Assembly: GCF_964204865.1 (NCBI RefSeq)
Contig: NC_135261.1
Span: 7,068,001 to 7,132,000 of the forward strand
Reading direction: 5' to 3'
Origin: Styela clava
Taxonomy: Eukaryota > Chordata > Ascidiacea > Stolidobranchia > Styelidae
Length of the DNA: 64,000 bases
Shown here: positions 47,107 to 60,786 of the stretch, one piece after another
Position numbering within the stretch: position 1 is the stretch's first letter
Layout: each line of letters begins with the position of its first letter
Notes under the pieces: generated by a model
Database searches by the model: none
What the model saw: the letters and a program-made list of their open reading frames with translations, nothing else
What the model was told of the DNA's origin: nothing
Position numbers and translations under genes: made by a program

Positions 47107-50100
47107 TAAATACTTATAAGAAGATTGCCGGCATATACAGGATTTTATTTGCCTTCGACAACGACATGGTTTGCAAAAGCAATCATCGCTGACTTATTTA
47201 ACCAGATATATGACGGATTTTAGACGTTATTGGCCTGTTGTGCGTTAACGTGACTTCAGTGTATCGCGAGTATTATTAGTTCACGATAGTTTCTTTGTAG
47301 GTAAACTGACTTTACAGCGGCCCTGTTTATGGGATCTGATTTTCTCGTTTACCTTCAATGCCATAGAAAATTTAGCACACACTAGGAAAGACAAAACTTT
47401 TGCATTGATATAATTAAGAAATTACTGCAAAGCTAAACATAGAGTATAGGATAAAATACAGTATATATCTAATGGTCCCAAACCTGACCACTAATCATGC
47501 TTGTTCCCGTAGCTTGATGCTATTTATTATTATCATTTTTTTAATGTATCCACGTTATATTAAAATTGTTTTTATGCCTTTACAAAAATAGTTTTATGTT
47601 ATAAACCAAGGTGTATATAAATAGCATCGTCTTAAAAGTTTCAATTTGTATTCTACTGAAACTGGGCTGGCATTTGAAATAAACAATCTCAACGAAAATG
47701 AGGAAAACATGTATATTCCATCTAAGTAGCCTGACTAGAAGACATTTGTTTTAAGTCATACATGACGCGTTGATTTATAGCGGCTTTATCTTACATTTTC
47801 GATTTATTGGTCTCTATTTTTGCCTTACTTTTTTTTTATGATGGTTATCTTGTTTCTTTCACCTTTTTGAAATATGGTGAAAATACTACAAATTAAATTT
47901 TCATTATGTAGCAAGGTGCGTTTATTGAGTGTTAACTATGTAATAGATCTTAGCTCAGGCGATGAAATTTCAGCTTTTTTGCCCAGAGGCTATTTTTCAA
48001 TCTTGATAATAGTTTGTCTTGGCTTGGACTAGTTGGCCTCGCTCCAAGGGATTGTGAGCGACGTTGTTTCACGTAGTTTGTAGGACGTACATCCATATGG
48101 ACATGTTTTTAGAGCGTATGTCAATTTCAATCGGATCCGTGTAATAAGGGTAATGTTAAATAATACATGTTAAATTTTTGCCACAAGTACAACAAGTATG
48201 CTCGACAAGTCTGTAGACCTTCAGAAGATTCCGTGTGTTGCCGAGGCACACAATATATATGTTCGATAATATAAAGAACTATCATCGAGCCGATGAATTT
48301 TTATTAGACACGAAGTATATATGTATACAGATCGTTTTGCTATTGTGTTGTTGTGAAAAAACCTACTCTCCAATTACTTTGAAATTTTCAGTGGTTAGGG
48401 ATTGTATTTTTCGTTAGAAGGCAAATACTTACTATGGGCTTAAAGTAATTCGTTTTTGTGATCGACGACGTCTTCATAATTATAAATTGCGCACCTTGTG
48501 GCGGTTTCACGCTGCTGCGACACCGATTAGTTCACTGTTACAGAATGCATACCCGTGCCATTTCGGGCCCAAAAACTGAGCATCGCTTTCTTGTTAGACG
48601 CGCTGTGCACACATAGATCGTTTTGTTATTATGTTGTTGTTCTTACTCTTCGTATGCTTCTTCTTATCGCTATGAAAAAATCGCCTCTCTCTCCAACTAC
48701 CGGACCAATTGCTTTGAAAATCACAGTGGTTAAAGATTGTATTTTTCGCTAGAAGGCTATTACTTTTAAAAAATTCGGTGGGCTACCGTACATGGGATTG
48801 ATTGTAGACTATCGCCAGTCATTGCAGTTTGGCAAGATAGAACTAACACATTTTCCTGAAAAGGGCCCAGGGTTTTCATTGAACTTTAAGTGGGTCCCAG
48901 GAAAAGTCATCAATAACAAATTAAAAGGGTTTGGAAGTTCAACGTGACAAGTTGTTAAATATACACAAGGATTAGATATTTATCACAGGGGAAAGGAAAT
49001 GCCAATAGGGCGGCTTAATCATATGGCGAGCCACGACCTCTTGGTCCCTGACAATTTTACGAGCTTGTCATATTCATAAAAATACATTTTTACGATTCTG
49101 TAATCGTTAGTTAAAGGTTCCGTGAGTCCAAGATTTCTTTTGAGCTAAAAATATGACACAAGTATAATCAAGGCTGAAAACTGCTGATCTTAACCTCGAT
49201 CAAATGTGCCAGATAAAACAAAGCAGCATTGAATACTTCATACTGACTTCCTCCCATCTGATCAGTTTGTTGCCGCCAATTTCTTAAGCCAAGTCTGACC
49301 AACGTAGCAATCCTCAAGTCATCAGCGACGGGATGAGGGCGGAACGCAAAAATCGCTAGCTGCCGCGATATTCTTTATTACGTGCTTATATATCCCTCAC
49401 TGATATCCCGCACTTACAGTCCAACAGACAAACCGAGCAAAGAAACCCAATGCCGAACCACTTGTCCAGGCGACACAAAAACACACAGATAAGTGGGACA
49501 GTACGGATTTTTTTGGCACAAAAAATTCTTCTCCTTTATGCATATGGACTATGTAAGAAGTAAATAAATAAAGGCATGATTGAACTAAACTAGAAGCAAC
49601 GAGTGTATTTAGGCCAACAAACATGAACTTATTCAAAGTATTTTTCATTTTTTGGAACACAAATAGTGGGTCAAGGTGTGTATAAACAGTCTTAATTGAG
49701 TATGAAAATTCAAGACTTTGGCGGAAGTGAGCATTTCATTTATTTTGCTATGCATATAGCATGCACTTAAATAAATAATTAATTATGAACTAAATAAATA
49801 CGATGGAAAGAGTAGGTAAAAATAATTTAAGGCAAAACATACAAGTACGTTTGACATGGTGTAAATAATAAGATAGGTTAAATTTCTACATACAATGTCA
49901 TGACCCATTAGGGTGATCATATAAAAAAGTTCAAGTTACTACAATTCCGCTTGCAATTAATTTCAATCAACTTTACAGCATTATCGTCATACTTGCCACA
50001 TGTACTTTTTTGAAATTACCAAAAAAACATTTCAATTTCCTTAATTCTTGAAGGTGGCAGATGACATAATTTTGATAATGTAAAAAAAAAATCAAAATTT

Positions 50101-50295
50101 CATTCATTCCTTTTGTAGATTGGATTGTGTATTGGAAGACTGCAACTGGAATTAAACTATTATATTAAAGTAAATAAGTATTTGAAGCATTGGTTATGAA
50201 TGTTGCGAGAAATGCCCATCACGAGACAAATTACATTAACTGGATTTACCAGGAAATGTAACCAGAAGGTCAACAAGTTAGTACGTATCTAACTC
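47107..50295. other. Intergenic stretch between convergent genes, repeat fragments only
   Basis: Holds the 3' UTR of the membrane-protein gene (poly(A) signal at 47678), two family B fragments (about 48345-48420 and 48480-48760, sharing 'gattgtatttttcg' and 'agaaggc') and a SINE-tail fragment at about 49005-49035. Nothing else is supported. Confidence 0.5.
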
Positions 50296-53200
50296 TCATG
50301 AGTGCTCAAGAAAACTTTGTGTTTCCACAGACTTCATGTCATCATTTTCTTGACCTAATAAAACATTTAAATGAATGCCAGTGTCGTTAGCATTCTTGTT
50401 TTCTACCAGAGGTGCTGTTGATAAATTTGTTTTGATTTGCTTTCTTCGGACCAAAGGATGAAGTGTTCTTTCATTTATGTTGTCAGTTTCATCGCATCGC
50501 GCTAAAAAAGATAAAAGTTTATTGGCAATTTGGAACAGATCAAAAATGTTAAAATACTTTCTTATATAAACCACCAAATCACAGAAACAGTCCTCAATTT
50601 ATATTCAATATTTATTTAATGCACATAGTATAAAATAAAATGCACGCGTATAAATAAATTTATGAATTATGCTGCAATGATACTATATACCAGTGGTTAT
50701 CAACCTTTTATGGCTGTTGGCCTCTTCTGGAGGCTTTTAGCACTCATGACCCCCCTGTTTGTCATTCCGGTGGTGTTTACAGTGTTTTTGTGATTGATAG
50801 ATTCCCATTATGTTCAAACAAAGTGAAAACACTCTGTGAAATACCCTTATCAAGCTATGAAACTAGGAAGAATGGGGAGTTTTGCTGTCAAGGGAAAGGT
50901 AAAATCAATTTGGCACTCCTCCAACTGCTCTGCGGCCACCTTGGGGAGACATGAGCCCTCAGTCGGGAATCGCTGGTAATTTATACCAAGTAGTAGTATT
51001 TGCAGTACTTTTAGGAAAGCATTGATATTTTAGTGGGTACGTAAAGTCTCAGCTGAGTCCACCTCACGCTGAGTATAAATATATTCAACTCTGACAGTGG
51101 TTAGACCACGTAGTTAACAGTTACTGGCAAGTACTTTGGAAGGCAAAAATCAATCATTATCTCTCTACTATCTACCAGTGAAGGCTATATTTGGGAATAA
51201 ATGACCAGTTGCTGATAACATAATCAAATTTGTTAGATCCGATTCTGTAAGAAGACGTGATCGAGGGGTGATTAAACAAACCACATAACTATAGCAGGAA
51301 TCAAACAATAGTCTCATTTATATTCATCCATATTTAAGAGCAAGACCTTGGAGTTTTTTAAACGAAAATTTCAAATCAATGTAACATACACTCAAAGCAG
51401 AGGAGACTGGAGTGCTAAGTGAACTGTGGCGCTAAGTTAAACAAGTCTTGACAAGATAAGGGAAAAGCATATAACGTTGTTATTAGTATGTTGAAAATAA
51501 GAGAGCACTCACATGTAATCCAGCTTGCAATAAGGCCGACAATGATGACAACAAGTCCACTTATCCCACTGTACCATAGGTAGGATAATTTAAAGATGGA
51601 ATAAAAACCTTCGTATAATTTAGGTTTCTCATGGATCACAGTTTGTTGAGTTGTGTTGGTAATATTATACAAATTCATAGAAATATTTAGATTTGATTCG
51701 GTTGTGTAATTTGAGTCGTATGTCACAGTGAAATTGCATGTCTGAAATAAAGTAAAGACAATATAATAGGAATCATGAGGCAGCCCCAGCCCAATTCAAG
51801 TACGGTAAGTCTGGAATATTGTTATATTTGGTATTCGCAGGAGAAGAATTTCGACCATTTTTATAATGGAATCTAGAGATATGGAAAAATTTCATATAAA
51901 ATAATACATTTAGATATGAATTACGATATGTGAATTGACTACCAGAACACTGGATAAGCATTTGGATAATTATTACAAGGATATTTGGATATTATAAAAT
52001 AATGTCACACAAGACAGAAAAATAAGAGAAGTATTGAATATAGTTTCAATTAGTTCAAGTAAAAAGTATGAAGCGAATGGCAATCTCCAATAATAAAGCA
52101 ATAGATTGGAATGCCACCTAGGTAACTACAAGTCCACTAAACCTGATAAAAGATTTAGGAATATTAACTGATAAGATTGGCACAGTACTACGCAGCCGTA
52201 GGATGGTTCACATAACCGCTGGTCTGTTACGGCTTCCTCCACCACAAAGTCCATGCATCTGGAATAAATAAACCGCACAAGAGGCCGTAGTTCTCCATGT
52301 AATTAAGCTATCTTATCGGCTTCCCTCTCCCCCGGGATAAATATGTAAATCCTATCCTAGATACTCACTTCATCTCTGAGTTCATATGTAGGTTTTGGAA
52401 CTTCTAAAATAAAATAAAAAATGCTGCCGAATCCGACAATAAATATGAAAACCAATCCAGTGAAAAATCCAATCAGTGCTCCTTTGGTATTAGCGATTCG
52501 AAAAAACATCCCAAGTACAAATAAACCAAGAAGAGGACCTGGAAGATAATTGAGTGTCATTCAGGATAGAAACTAACAAAATAGCATAAAAACTTGCCCA
52601 TTTCAATATTCATTATTTGAAATAATATGAACGTACGGTTCGTTTTGCAAAATTGTTATCGCTGTGAAAAATCTTTTCTCTGCAAAAAATGGACCAAACG
52701 ATGTCAAATTATCTATGTTCATTAAAGATAGTCGCTGTAAGGCTGTCACATTCACTTTCTCTCAAAATTTTATCGAGCCAATATTATGCTCAAAATTCAC
52801 ACGAATTCAAATTATATATTTTAGCATTACTTTCTCTGTTTGTGGTTAATGTTATATAAAAGCCAGATGCCCAATCAAACTTCTGTGAAAGCATAATAAT
52901 GGCAACCAATGAAAATTTGCCTTCACTTCTGATCACAGCATCTTGATAAATATGAGAAGTCTCACCTCCAATAATACCAAAAATACTGATAGCAGCAATC
53001 AAAACACTACCCATTGTTGATGCAATACCTGCCATCAAAAGACAGACAATACCATATCCAAACGCCAGAACTTTGGAATATAAAACAGCTTTCCTGAACA
53101 AAAAGAGAAGTTTTGTTTTCTTTAGCAAATCTCGGAGATAACTTCAAATGTGGTCATAGAGTAAAGTCAGAGCAAGTAATTCCAAAATTTATCAACTGTT

Positions 53201-56200
53201 GTCTTCCTTTGTGAAAGATTTGATAAAAAAAAAGTAGTTCTAAAAAAATTACCGAATGTCAAATGTTATTTATATGGAACGGTTCAAATATCGACCTTCC
53301 TTTTTGTAATGTCTTTTAATAATAGCGATTAAAAAAGTCAAAATTTTTCTACAGAAATTCCAAAAACCATCAAATTTATCAAGCACTCCAACAGTTTATT
53401 GAAGGAGACTTGCATAAGGCCAAAGTTTTGTTATCCCATTTGAATTTCTCGGAGGTTAGAGATGGAGTCTTCAAAACTTCTCTTAACCCGGGGTTAGATC
53501 CAAAGTTATTTTCAACCGGAAGTCGATTGTATATTCTCTCGACTTCCTTGCTTATAATCATGCCGATGTGAATAAAACAGGAAAGAAATAAAAATGTGGA
53601 ATGAAGTACTGGTACTTTCAAAGATCTATGAATTTCTAAACATAAAAAATATTAAAACTTCACCTGTCTGACAAATCAACAAAGGGCTGGACAAGATCCT
53701 GCATTGTGAGTGTCGCGAGTGCATTAAAGCAAGATGAAATCGTACTGAGAGCGGCGCTGAATAAGCAAGCGACAAAAATGCCTGGTAAACCAGGATACCC
53801 ATTCAATACATCCAACATGTAGAAAATCAGAAGTTGGTCGGATTTAGATATTGCACCAGTGGCTAATGGATTTTCACAGTGGTATGTTGCATATGCAGTA
53901 AGGCCGAGCAATCCATTGATAATCATAACAATGATTAGAAGAGGCACGTTGAGATAGGCAGTTCTGTAATGAAGAAAAATACCACTGAATTACATTATTA
54001 GTAAAAATAATGAGAAATAGCAAAAATACATTTTCATACACAGTACATTCCAGTATGGACGATTTATATAAAATGACACTTACTCAACTGCATGTATATT
54101 TTTTTAAAATACTGTATATCAGAAGTGTGCAACCTGCAGCCAATGGGCCAAATTAATGCAGTCATCGAAGTAGTACCAGTTTTAAATGGTGTGCGGCCCG
54201 TGAAATGAGTTCTTAATTAATACATATCTGATATCTGGTACGTGAATCCAATCTCTTTGCGTTGCAACCGCATATATCATTTTGTATACTGTATATAATT
54301 GGGTCGTTACAACCCCTAAATACCACGTTGAGTTGAACGCCATTAAATGCTGAATCGATTTGCAATAACATCGCAAATCTTACAAATAATCTTTTTTATA
54401 AAGTTAATTCAAGCTCCATTCAACAATATAAATTTATTAAAAAAAATCAGAAATAACTTGCATTTGTGCGTCTTTCATGGTTTCACAACTCAAATATCTT
54501 TGAACAGCAGTTTGACTCGTTCCATACAAAGATAAACACATGAAAGCTCCACCAATCGCCAAAGTCCAAAATGTGTGTCTTTCGAACGGAGAAGGATTAA
54601 ATCTGTACAGAAAAAAGTAAAGAAGAAAATTTTATCAAAGCTGTTATTGCTTCTAGGAACAGTTTTAAATTAGCCAAGTATTTCTAGTACTGGCCAACTC
54701 AGAATATTGCAAATCTATTTGTAACTAAAAACAAACCAGGATCAATTTTACCAGATAAATTTATTGCAAAATCCAGAGTAAATAATAATACTCACGAAAT
54801 TGAAGACAGCTTTCCTGTTTCTGTATTTATTCTCCAAACTTCATCCATTCCCCCTACTTTTACAACACCGAGAATAAGAACAATAGCTTGACCACCCAAC
54901 ATCACAGTCGCCTGAAATTAGGATCCAAAACATTTTGAAAAATTCATTTTTAAATCACCATTCTATCATCTCATGATAGGTATCTTAATAAGATATGTCG
55001 AAAAATTTTAGCATTCATCCAGACTTATTACTTATCGATCTTGATCGGTAAGTATGTTGATAGGTATATTATGTCTGTCTGTTAGATGCACGCGATATCT
55101 CATGAAAGCGAGGTTGAATCTGCTCCAAATTTTGCATGTACATTCATCATATCTCGGACCAGAAGCCTATTGATTTTGGATGAATTATGTCGTATATTTA
55201 GCGAGTTATCAATTAATTAGTGATGGGAAACGCGGTGTCACTAAAGAGTCATAAATCGAAACTGCAGTTTCGATCGATAAGTCTTCGGTCTCCGACCGAT
55301 ATTCTCGTTTAACAATTATTTTAAAACGGATATGATTGAATAGATTATCTCTAAATTATTTTATCTTTCGCAACTACTTTTAGACCTACATAGTATGTTT
55401 TTTCTGTTTTCCAAATCCTCCCACTATCCCACAAATAAATTGGGTAGGCTTGTGCAAAACCACATCAATTCAAAAATAGTTTCACATTACTTCTAGGAAT
55501 GGTGGACCAATTTTTGCTGATTTAAAAATTATCATTAAAATAGGATTATGACGATCTGTTCTACCAAGCAAGAGATCAATAAAAAGGGACCGTTGCTCTC
55601 GTATGTTTTACATTCTTATACACTACATGCTCGAGTCTGTGAGAATGTTTATGATCGGAAAAAAATCATAAAAATTGTACCTGGAATACATCAGTCCAAA
55701 TAACTGCTTTCAAACCGCCAAGGGTAGTATATACAGTACACACCGCACATAGAACCACTACTGATATCCACACATTAATGTCTGTTACTGAAAACAAAAT
55801 AAATGATGAGATTAATACGGTTTTCTTCACAGAAATGCCATAAATATATCCGGTCATACAATTTCTAGAATCTTGGTATAAATATACCACAGAGTTAGGG
55901 GGAAATCAATATTTCCTTCGGCCAAGGAAAAACAAGAATATGAAACTTACCTGTGTTTAGAGCGAGAGCTGGTGTATATAAAACAACACCCATATAGATG
56001 ATGAGCATAAGCATATACACGACTGTTCCACATATTCTAACAGACTTCGAAAATCTCAGTTCAAGATACTGAAAAATAAGAATAATTTCTGAATGAATAT
56101 GTTTAATAAAATGAACACACATCTATATTAAATTGATATTTAACATGTGTGATCCTCAAATGTCTCCCATATGTTATCATATTACCTCAAAATGAATTAA

Positions 56201-57141
56201 TCTTTCATATTTAAATGAATGTTTAATAAAATAAGTTAGAGTTAGGACCAACCCTCATGATATTACGAGTCATACCCAAAAAGAAATCAACTTGAGCTTG
56301 AGCTCAGTCTAGACCAATTTCCTTCTTGTCAAGTCAAATCCACACAAATCATCATATGTCATCACTTCGACCATGTTGCCTTTTATGACTGAAGCCAATC
56401 TGAAGTGACTGGAGTCTATCAAATTGAGTCATTCTATCTTTAACTCTGAAGTGACTTAAGTCAATTTGCTGAAGTGACTGAAGTCAAGTCAACTTGAGTT
56501 TTTCCAACTATGATTCTGATAAACAAAGGAAAAGAACTTGAACTTGGGAGATCTCACCTCATAAACTGAAGTTATTTTGAGCTTATAGAAGACAGGTATA
56601 AATATATGACACACAATCGGAAAGCATAGGAAATATGACACTGCGAGATAACAGTAGTCCGTCCCATTCACAAATATCTCAGCAGGAACTCCGAGAACAC
56701 TGACTGCAGATATGAAGGTCACCATAAGTGATAATGCAACTGGACCATACCGCATTTTTCTATAAATAAAAGACAAGATGAATTATTTAAATTATCTCCT
56801 ACAACTGAAACTTCATATTTTCTAGAACAGTGATTCTCAAGAGGCGGGTCGTATACAAATTTTTTGAGTTGGCATGAAGCTAATTAAAATAATTGTTAGA
56901 TCTTGCCCGCCTTATTTTGGATTTATTTATTTTGGACCCCACTTTAGGCCAAATTAATAAGCATAAACGTCTTGTAATGCAGTGAAGTAATCTCATACCT
57001 GTCAGCCATCAGGAATTCAGATGTCGTCATTTGTTTTCCTCCAGTGAAGGCATATCTGAGACCGATCGCCAGAGAAAGAATCAGACTCAAAGCAAATACA
57101 ACATAATCCCATACCGAAAAATGAATTTTTGATTCTTCCAT
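50296..57141 (-). CDS. SLC5A8-like: Sodium-coupled monocarboxylate transporter, SLC5A8/A12-like (11 exons, 619 aa)
   Basis: Sodium/solute symporter of the LeuT-fold SLC5 family; SMCTs import lactate, pyruvate and short-chain fatty acids. Exons in order: 57141-56999, 56759-56558, 56068-55951, 55787-55681, 54911-54796, 54602-54462, 53963-53664, 53093-52966, 52538-52369, 51741-51513, 50501-50296; phases agree. Family landmarks: [129 protein letters not shown]. Length is close to human SMCT1 (610). A loop in exon 10 carries several N-glycosylation sequons. Intron 6 requires a GC donor (54461-54460) to keep frame. The C-terminus ends FLEHS and lacks the PDZ-type TRL ending of mammalian SMCT1. Substrate is inferred from the family. 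Confidence 0.94.
50691..50975. mobile_element. hAT-type MITE
   Basis: Left end 'cagtggttatcaacctttta' and right end, read in reverse, 'cagcgattcccgactgagg' have the classic CAG...AACC form. About 285 bp, in the last intron of the transporter gene. A target duplication could not be recognised. Confidence 0.7.
52190..52356 (+). mobile_element. SINE fragment (same family as 27040-27365)
   Basis: Shares 'ggcttcctccacca', 'aagtccatg', 'gaggccgt' and the 'gggataaatatgtaaatccta' tail (first 20 bases identical) with the SINE at 27040. The tRNA-like head is missing. It ends immediately before exon 9 of the transporter, within about 15 bp of the donor side. Confidence 0.6.
54115..54215. repeat. Degenerate hAT-like fragment
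   Basis: Contains 'tgtgcaacctgcagccaa' and 'gtgcggcccgtgaaatgag', wording typical of CAG-ended hAT elements, but clear termini are missing. In intron 6 of the transporter. Confidence 0.35.
56401..56490. repeat. Degenerate short repeat 'gaagtgact.aagtca'
   Basis: At least three imperfect repeats of 'gaagtgactgaagtcaa' within intron 2 of the transporter, preceded by a looser, similar region. Possibly an old simple repeat. Confidence 0.4.
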
Positions 57142-57537
57142 TCTTGATTTTGGAAGGTATACTATGTGATGATATCCAGTCCACTAGATTCTGAGATTTC
57201 CCTACCGATCATTTAACGATAGCATTGTTTCGTATGCAAGCAACCTATACGACTTTTTAAAGATATCTGAATATTGATAATAACATGCGTCTGAAGCGGA
57301 TACGAGAACGGAAAAGCAGCAGGAATAAGCGGATGATGCAACACACACTTGCAACTTATCATATATTGATACCCTCGTTACAGCGCCATGCTTGTATAAA
57401 GCTGTCAAAACGCGCTTACAGCTGCACGTGCTGTGCGCACGTGTTGCATCTGTCTGGCCTTCGCTTCTTCAGTTATTTCCATTTTAGCGTACGTGACATA
57501 CTTTTTGCGTTTGCGATACGAATACTAGTAACTAGGA

Positions 57538-58015
57538 AAGGGTGGTCCAAGGTTGTCGGCTCCGCGGGCCACAAAATTATTTTTGCATTGTTCGCGGGCC
57601 ACAATAGTGCCAAGTATAGGTAAACAGTGCAATACAAAACAAACGCTTTTATTGTGCGAACACATAGTTATCAGACCTAGCTATTCCAGGCTAATAGAAT
57701 CTGCATTCTATTTTAAGTTTTCTATGATGCCTATATTGTTTGCATATATTCCCGACCAAATAAATAGAAAGCCAGATAATAATTTAGACTGCCAAGCACC
57801 TCATTCAACTTCGCTAGTTGCCTCAGCTAGCCATAACACTAGTCAATTTAGTGACATTTGAGATGTAATAATATGTCAAAAGATTTTTCTGATTTATTTT
57901 ATTACGAAACAACACGAAATGCGATTTTTTGATTACTCTCCGAATGTGACGCGGGCCATAGATAATGAAGCGGCGGGCCACGCGTGGCCCGCGGGCCTGG
58001 GTTTGGACCACCCTG
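57538..58015. mobile_element. hAT-type MITE with exact 8-bp target duplication
   Basis: Left end 'aagggtggtccaaggttg' and right end, read in reverse, 'cagggtggtccaaacccagg' are inverted. 'cgcgggcc' runs lie inside both ends. AACTAGGA flanks both sides (57530-57537 and 58016-58023), an exact 8-bp duplication. It sits about 400 bp upstream of the transporter start codon, so it may affect the promoter. Confidence 0.9.
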
Positions 58016-58023
58016 AACTAGGA

Positions 58024-60113
58024 TATATACGGTACCTTTTGCGTCAGCAATCGCCACAATTACAATACGGATACGAGGTATATTGTATAAGTTTAGATTG
58101 AAAGACTGGAAATTTGCATATGATTCAAGTGAGTGAACGAAAAGACGAAATAATCGCAGTGGGATCGATTTCATATTTCAATTGGAGAACAAATATCCAT
58201 TTCTTCGGAGCCAGATTGTTGTTGAAGTAATGATTTGTCAAGGAATGTAAATTTTGATAGGAGATAAAGATATTATGTAACCTAATATGTATATTTCCAG
58301 GAAGAAAAGGATCATAAAAAAGTTGCAGTGTGAGGATTTAGGCTGTGTAGCAGTAAGCAAGGATATAAATTGACTAACAGGTGATAATTTATCTCAAAAA
58401 TCAGAATCAACTTACACCATACAGCCATATCAATGAAAATTTTTGATTGAGGAATTAAAACTCTCGGCAAAAAATATATGTGGTGAACGATACCACATAA
58501 ATTGATCACACATATTTTAACTTCAAATAATGAGTGTTTTATGATGGATTTTTTTCCATTCATTCTGTCATTGTATACGAAGTCACCAGCTGCATATGAC
58601 AACATAAGAGGTGCTTTACGTTTGCCATGTGAATCCATTTTGCTTGATTTCATGCTGGTACTAATACCCTTATTCACATAAATTGGATACCTATCATTGC
58701 TATTATCTAAACATGGCTTCAACATATATATTATATTTATGATTGTAGATATGCCAAAAAAATTTTGCATCATTTTGTCGAGTGTTTTTAAATTATTGAT
58801 TTGTAATAAATAGCAATAACTTTTTCATTGAATGCATGAATATTTCTCCTGGAACCGTTACTTTTATTAATTCCAGTTTGTTTTATGAGGTATTCACATT
58901 TTTGTTTCAAATAACACTTTGTCAGAGTGGCTGTTATACTTATATATATGAAACACACATGCTTAGATGGTAGACAAGGTCCAAGCTTCAATCGTTGTAG
59001 GCAATTTATTTCAAAATATTGTAACTAAAATATAAATTTTTGCAGACTGCTCGAAACTCACTTTTGAAGAATGATTTGCTGTCACCAGATGGGGTTTTGG
59101 CATGGAAACACATCTAGAGGGAATTTATGATTATGAAGATCTAAAAAAACATTTGAAACAGCCATTTAAACTAACAGACCAACATGTTTAACTCAATAGC
59201 TTGACAAAAATGTCTGGTAAATATTCAGCACAGGAATAGCACAAAGTATTGTAAGTAGATATTAATTTATTGGTATTTTTTATTGGATCTATCTCCTATT
59301 GAGCATTTAAATACTTGGAGCATGATTATTATTTCTGGAATTACCAACATTATTCAGGTCATCAATAACAGATGAACCATGGACTTTTTTCTTTCTAGGT
59401 TCTTCCTGCATCTGTGAATTTGAAGCAACTGCCAAGTATTGCAAACTTCAGAATACCTTTCTTGGCATATGCAGAAGCATTACAAACGTGGCCTATCTTA
59501 AAAACGGAAATCTACTCCCTCTGAAACATCTGGAGACAGAAGACTGCAGTGGATCAGCCAAAATTTCATAAATTATTTTACACACTGAAGTCTACAACAG
59601 GTGATTAGCAAAAATAAATGCTATACAGCTGCATGCAACTCATTAGGATAAAAAACAACAACATTTCATTGCTTCTCCAACGTATGAAAGTCTCCAAATA
59701 TACCATATTAGACCAAACATCTGTCAGACCCCCCCCCCTCCGCTTAAATGTAAAATAAAAGTCTTCTATATTCATTTTCTATATCATACATATAAATTTT
59801 TCGTGGCTTGAAACACTTTTTAAAGTCAGACCATCTGGACTATTGAAAACCCACATTTGCCGGCTTCCGCTCAAACCTTCTAGGGGTTTTGGTCTAACTT
59901 TTCAACTAACCCTCCCTATGCCCATGACCTTAAATATTGAATAAACCACCAAAAGATTTTCAGTTTAAAAGATGCATATTTTCCAGGTTGCTGGGCTGAG
60001 AATCCATCGATGCTCCAGTTCACATATAATGAGAAATTCATTGAAAAGCATTGTGGCAATGTGCATGTGATAGAACCTAAAATTTACCCCCACTAAGAAC
60101 CACTCCCAAAGCC
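58024..60113. other. Intergenic stretch, no gene supported
   Basis: A 153-codon open frame on the minus strand (58312-58773) and fragments near 59040-59570 have no recognisable similarity. The region may be the decayed remainder of the transposon to which the transposase fragment at 60114-60310 belonged. Confidence 0.4.
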
Positions 60114-60310
60114 TCAAAAAACATCAATGCCACTATTAACGTTAATGTATGTTTTGTTGTGAAATCTTTTCTTTCTGTCACTTTCGAAAGCGTAATTTTT
60201 TTTAACAATATGAGTTTTATGACTAGCTGAAATTCCTTCACTGTGATAAATTTTTCTGATAACATATCCTGCTATGTAATCTAAAATTTTGATTTCTTCG
60301 ACTGTGAGAT
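60114..60310 (-). pseudogene. Possible transposase remnant (P-element/THAP9-like C-terminal motif)
   Basis: A minus-strand frame contains VEEIKILDYIAGYVIRKI. The YIAGYV-RK pattern is common in P-element/THAP9-type transposases and some related domesticated genes. The remaining sequence is short and its reading frame changes (an alternative frame at 60077-60265 continues with ALGVVLSGGKF), so it is broken. Family assignment rests on one motif only. Confidence 0.4.
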
Positions 60311-60352
60311 TGGTGGTTATTACGCTTTTAGATTTAGTATTATAATTATAGG

Positions 60353-60648
60353 CAGTGCTGCCATCGATATGAACCTCAAAATAAGGACAGGGAAACAAAG
60401 TAATAAGATAACAATGAATGAAATGTAATAAACAGAATGTAATCATGCAGTGCGACCCTTGTATAATCATTGATCTTATGAATAATCATATCTTATGAAG
60501 TTCCAGATCTAAACCAAATTCAAAGTTTAATTTACCGGTATATTCATTCATAAGGACACATGTCAAAATAAGAACGTTTGTTGAAAAAAAGGGCAAAAAT
60601 GTTTTCTAAGACAAAGGCCTTCGAAATAAGGACGTTATGGCAGCCCTG
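60353..60648. mobile_element. hAT-type MITE with CAG ends and exact 8-bp target duplication
   Basis: Left end 'cagtgctgccatcgatatg' and right end, read in reverse, 'cagggctgccataacgtcc'. Flanked by ATTATAGG at 60345-60352 and 60649-60656, an exact match. Same family as 24722-25122: the right end here equals the left end there. About 296 bp, with no coding capacity. Confidence 0.9.
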
Positions 60649-60786
60649 ATTATAGGTCAAATGGAGAAAAAAACTTCTGTAAAAGGTACAACACTTGAGA
60701 TAAAGTGAGACCAAAACGCTATGCTGCTAAGTTTTTTTTTTTTTTATATAAATATAAGGTGCAAAGTATTCATTTTCGTCACCACC

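Noticed and set aside
58312-58773. 153-codon minus-strand open frame
   Set aside because: AT-rich composition, no recognisable domain and no splice partners; listed only as part of the intergenic stretch.
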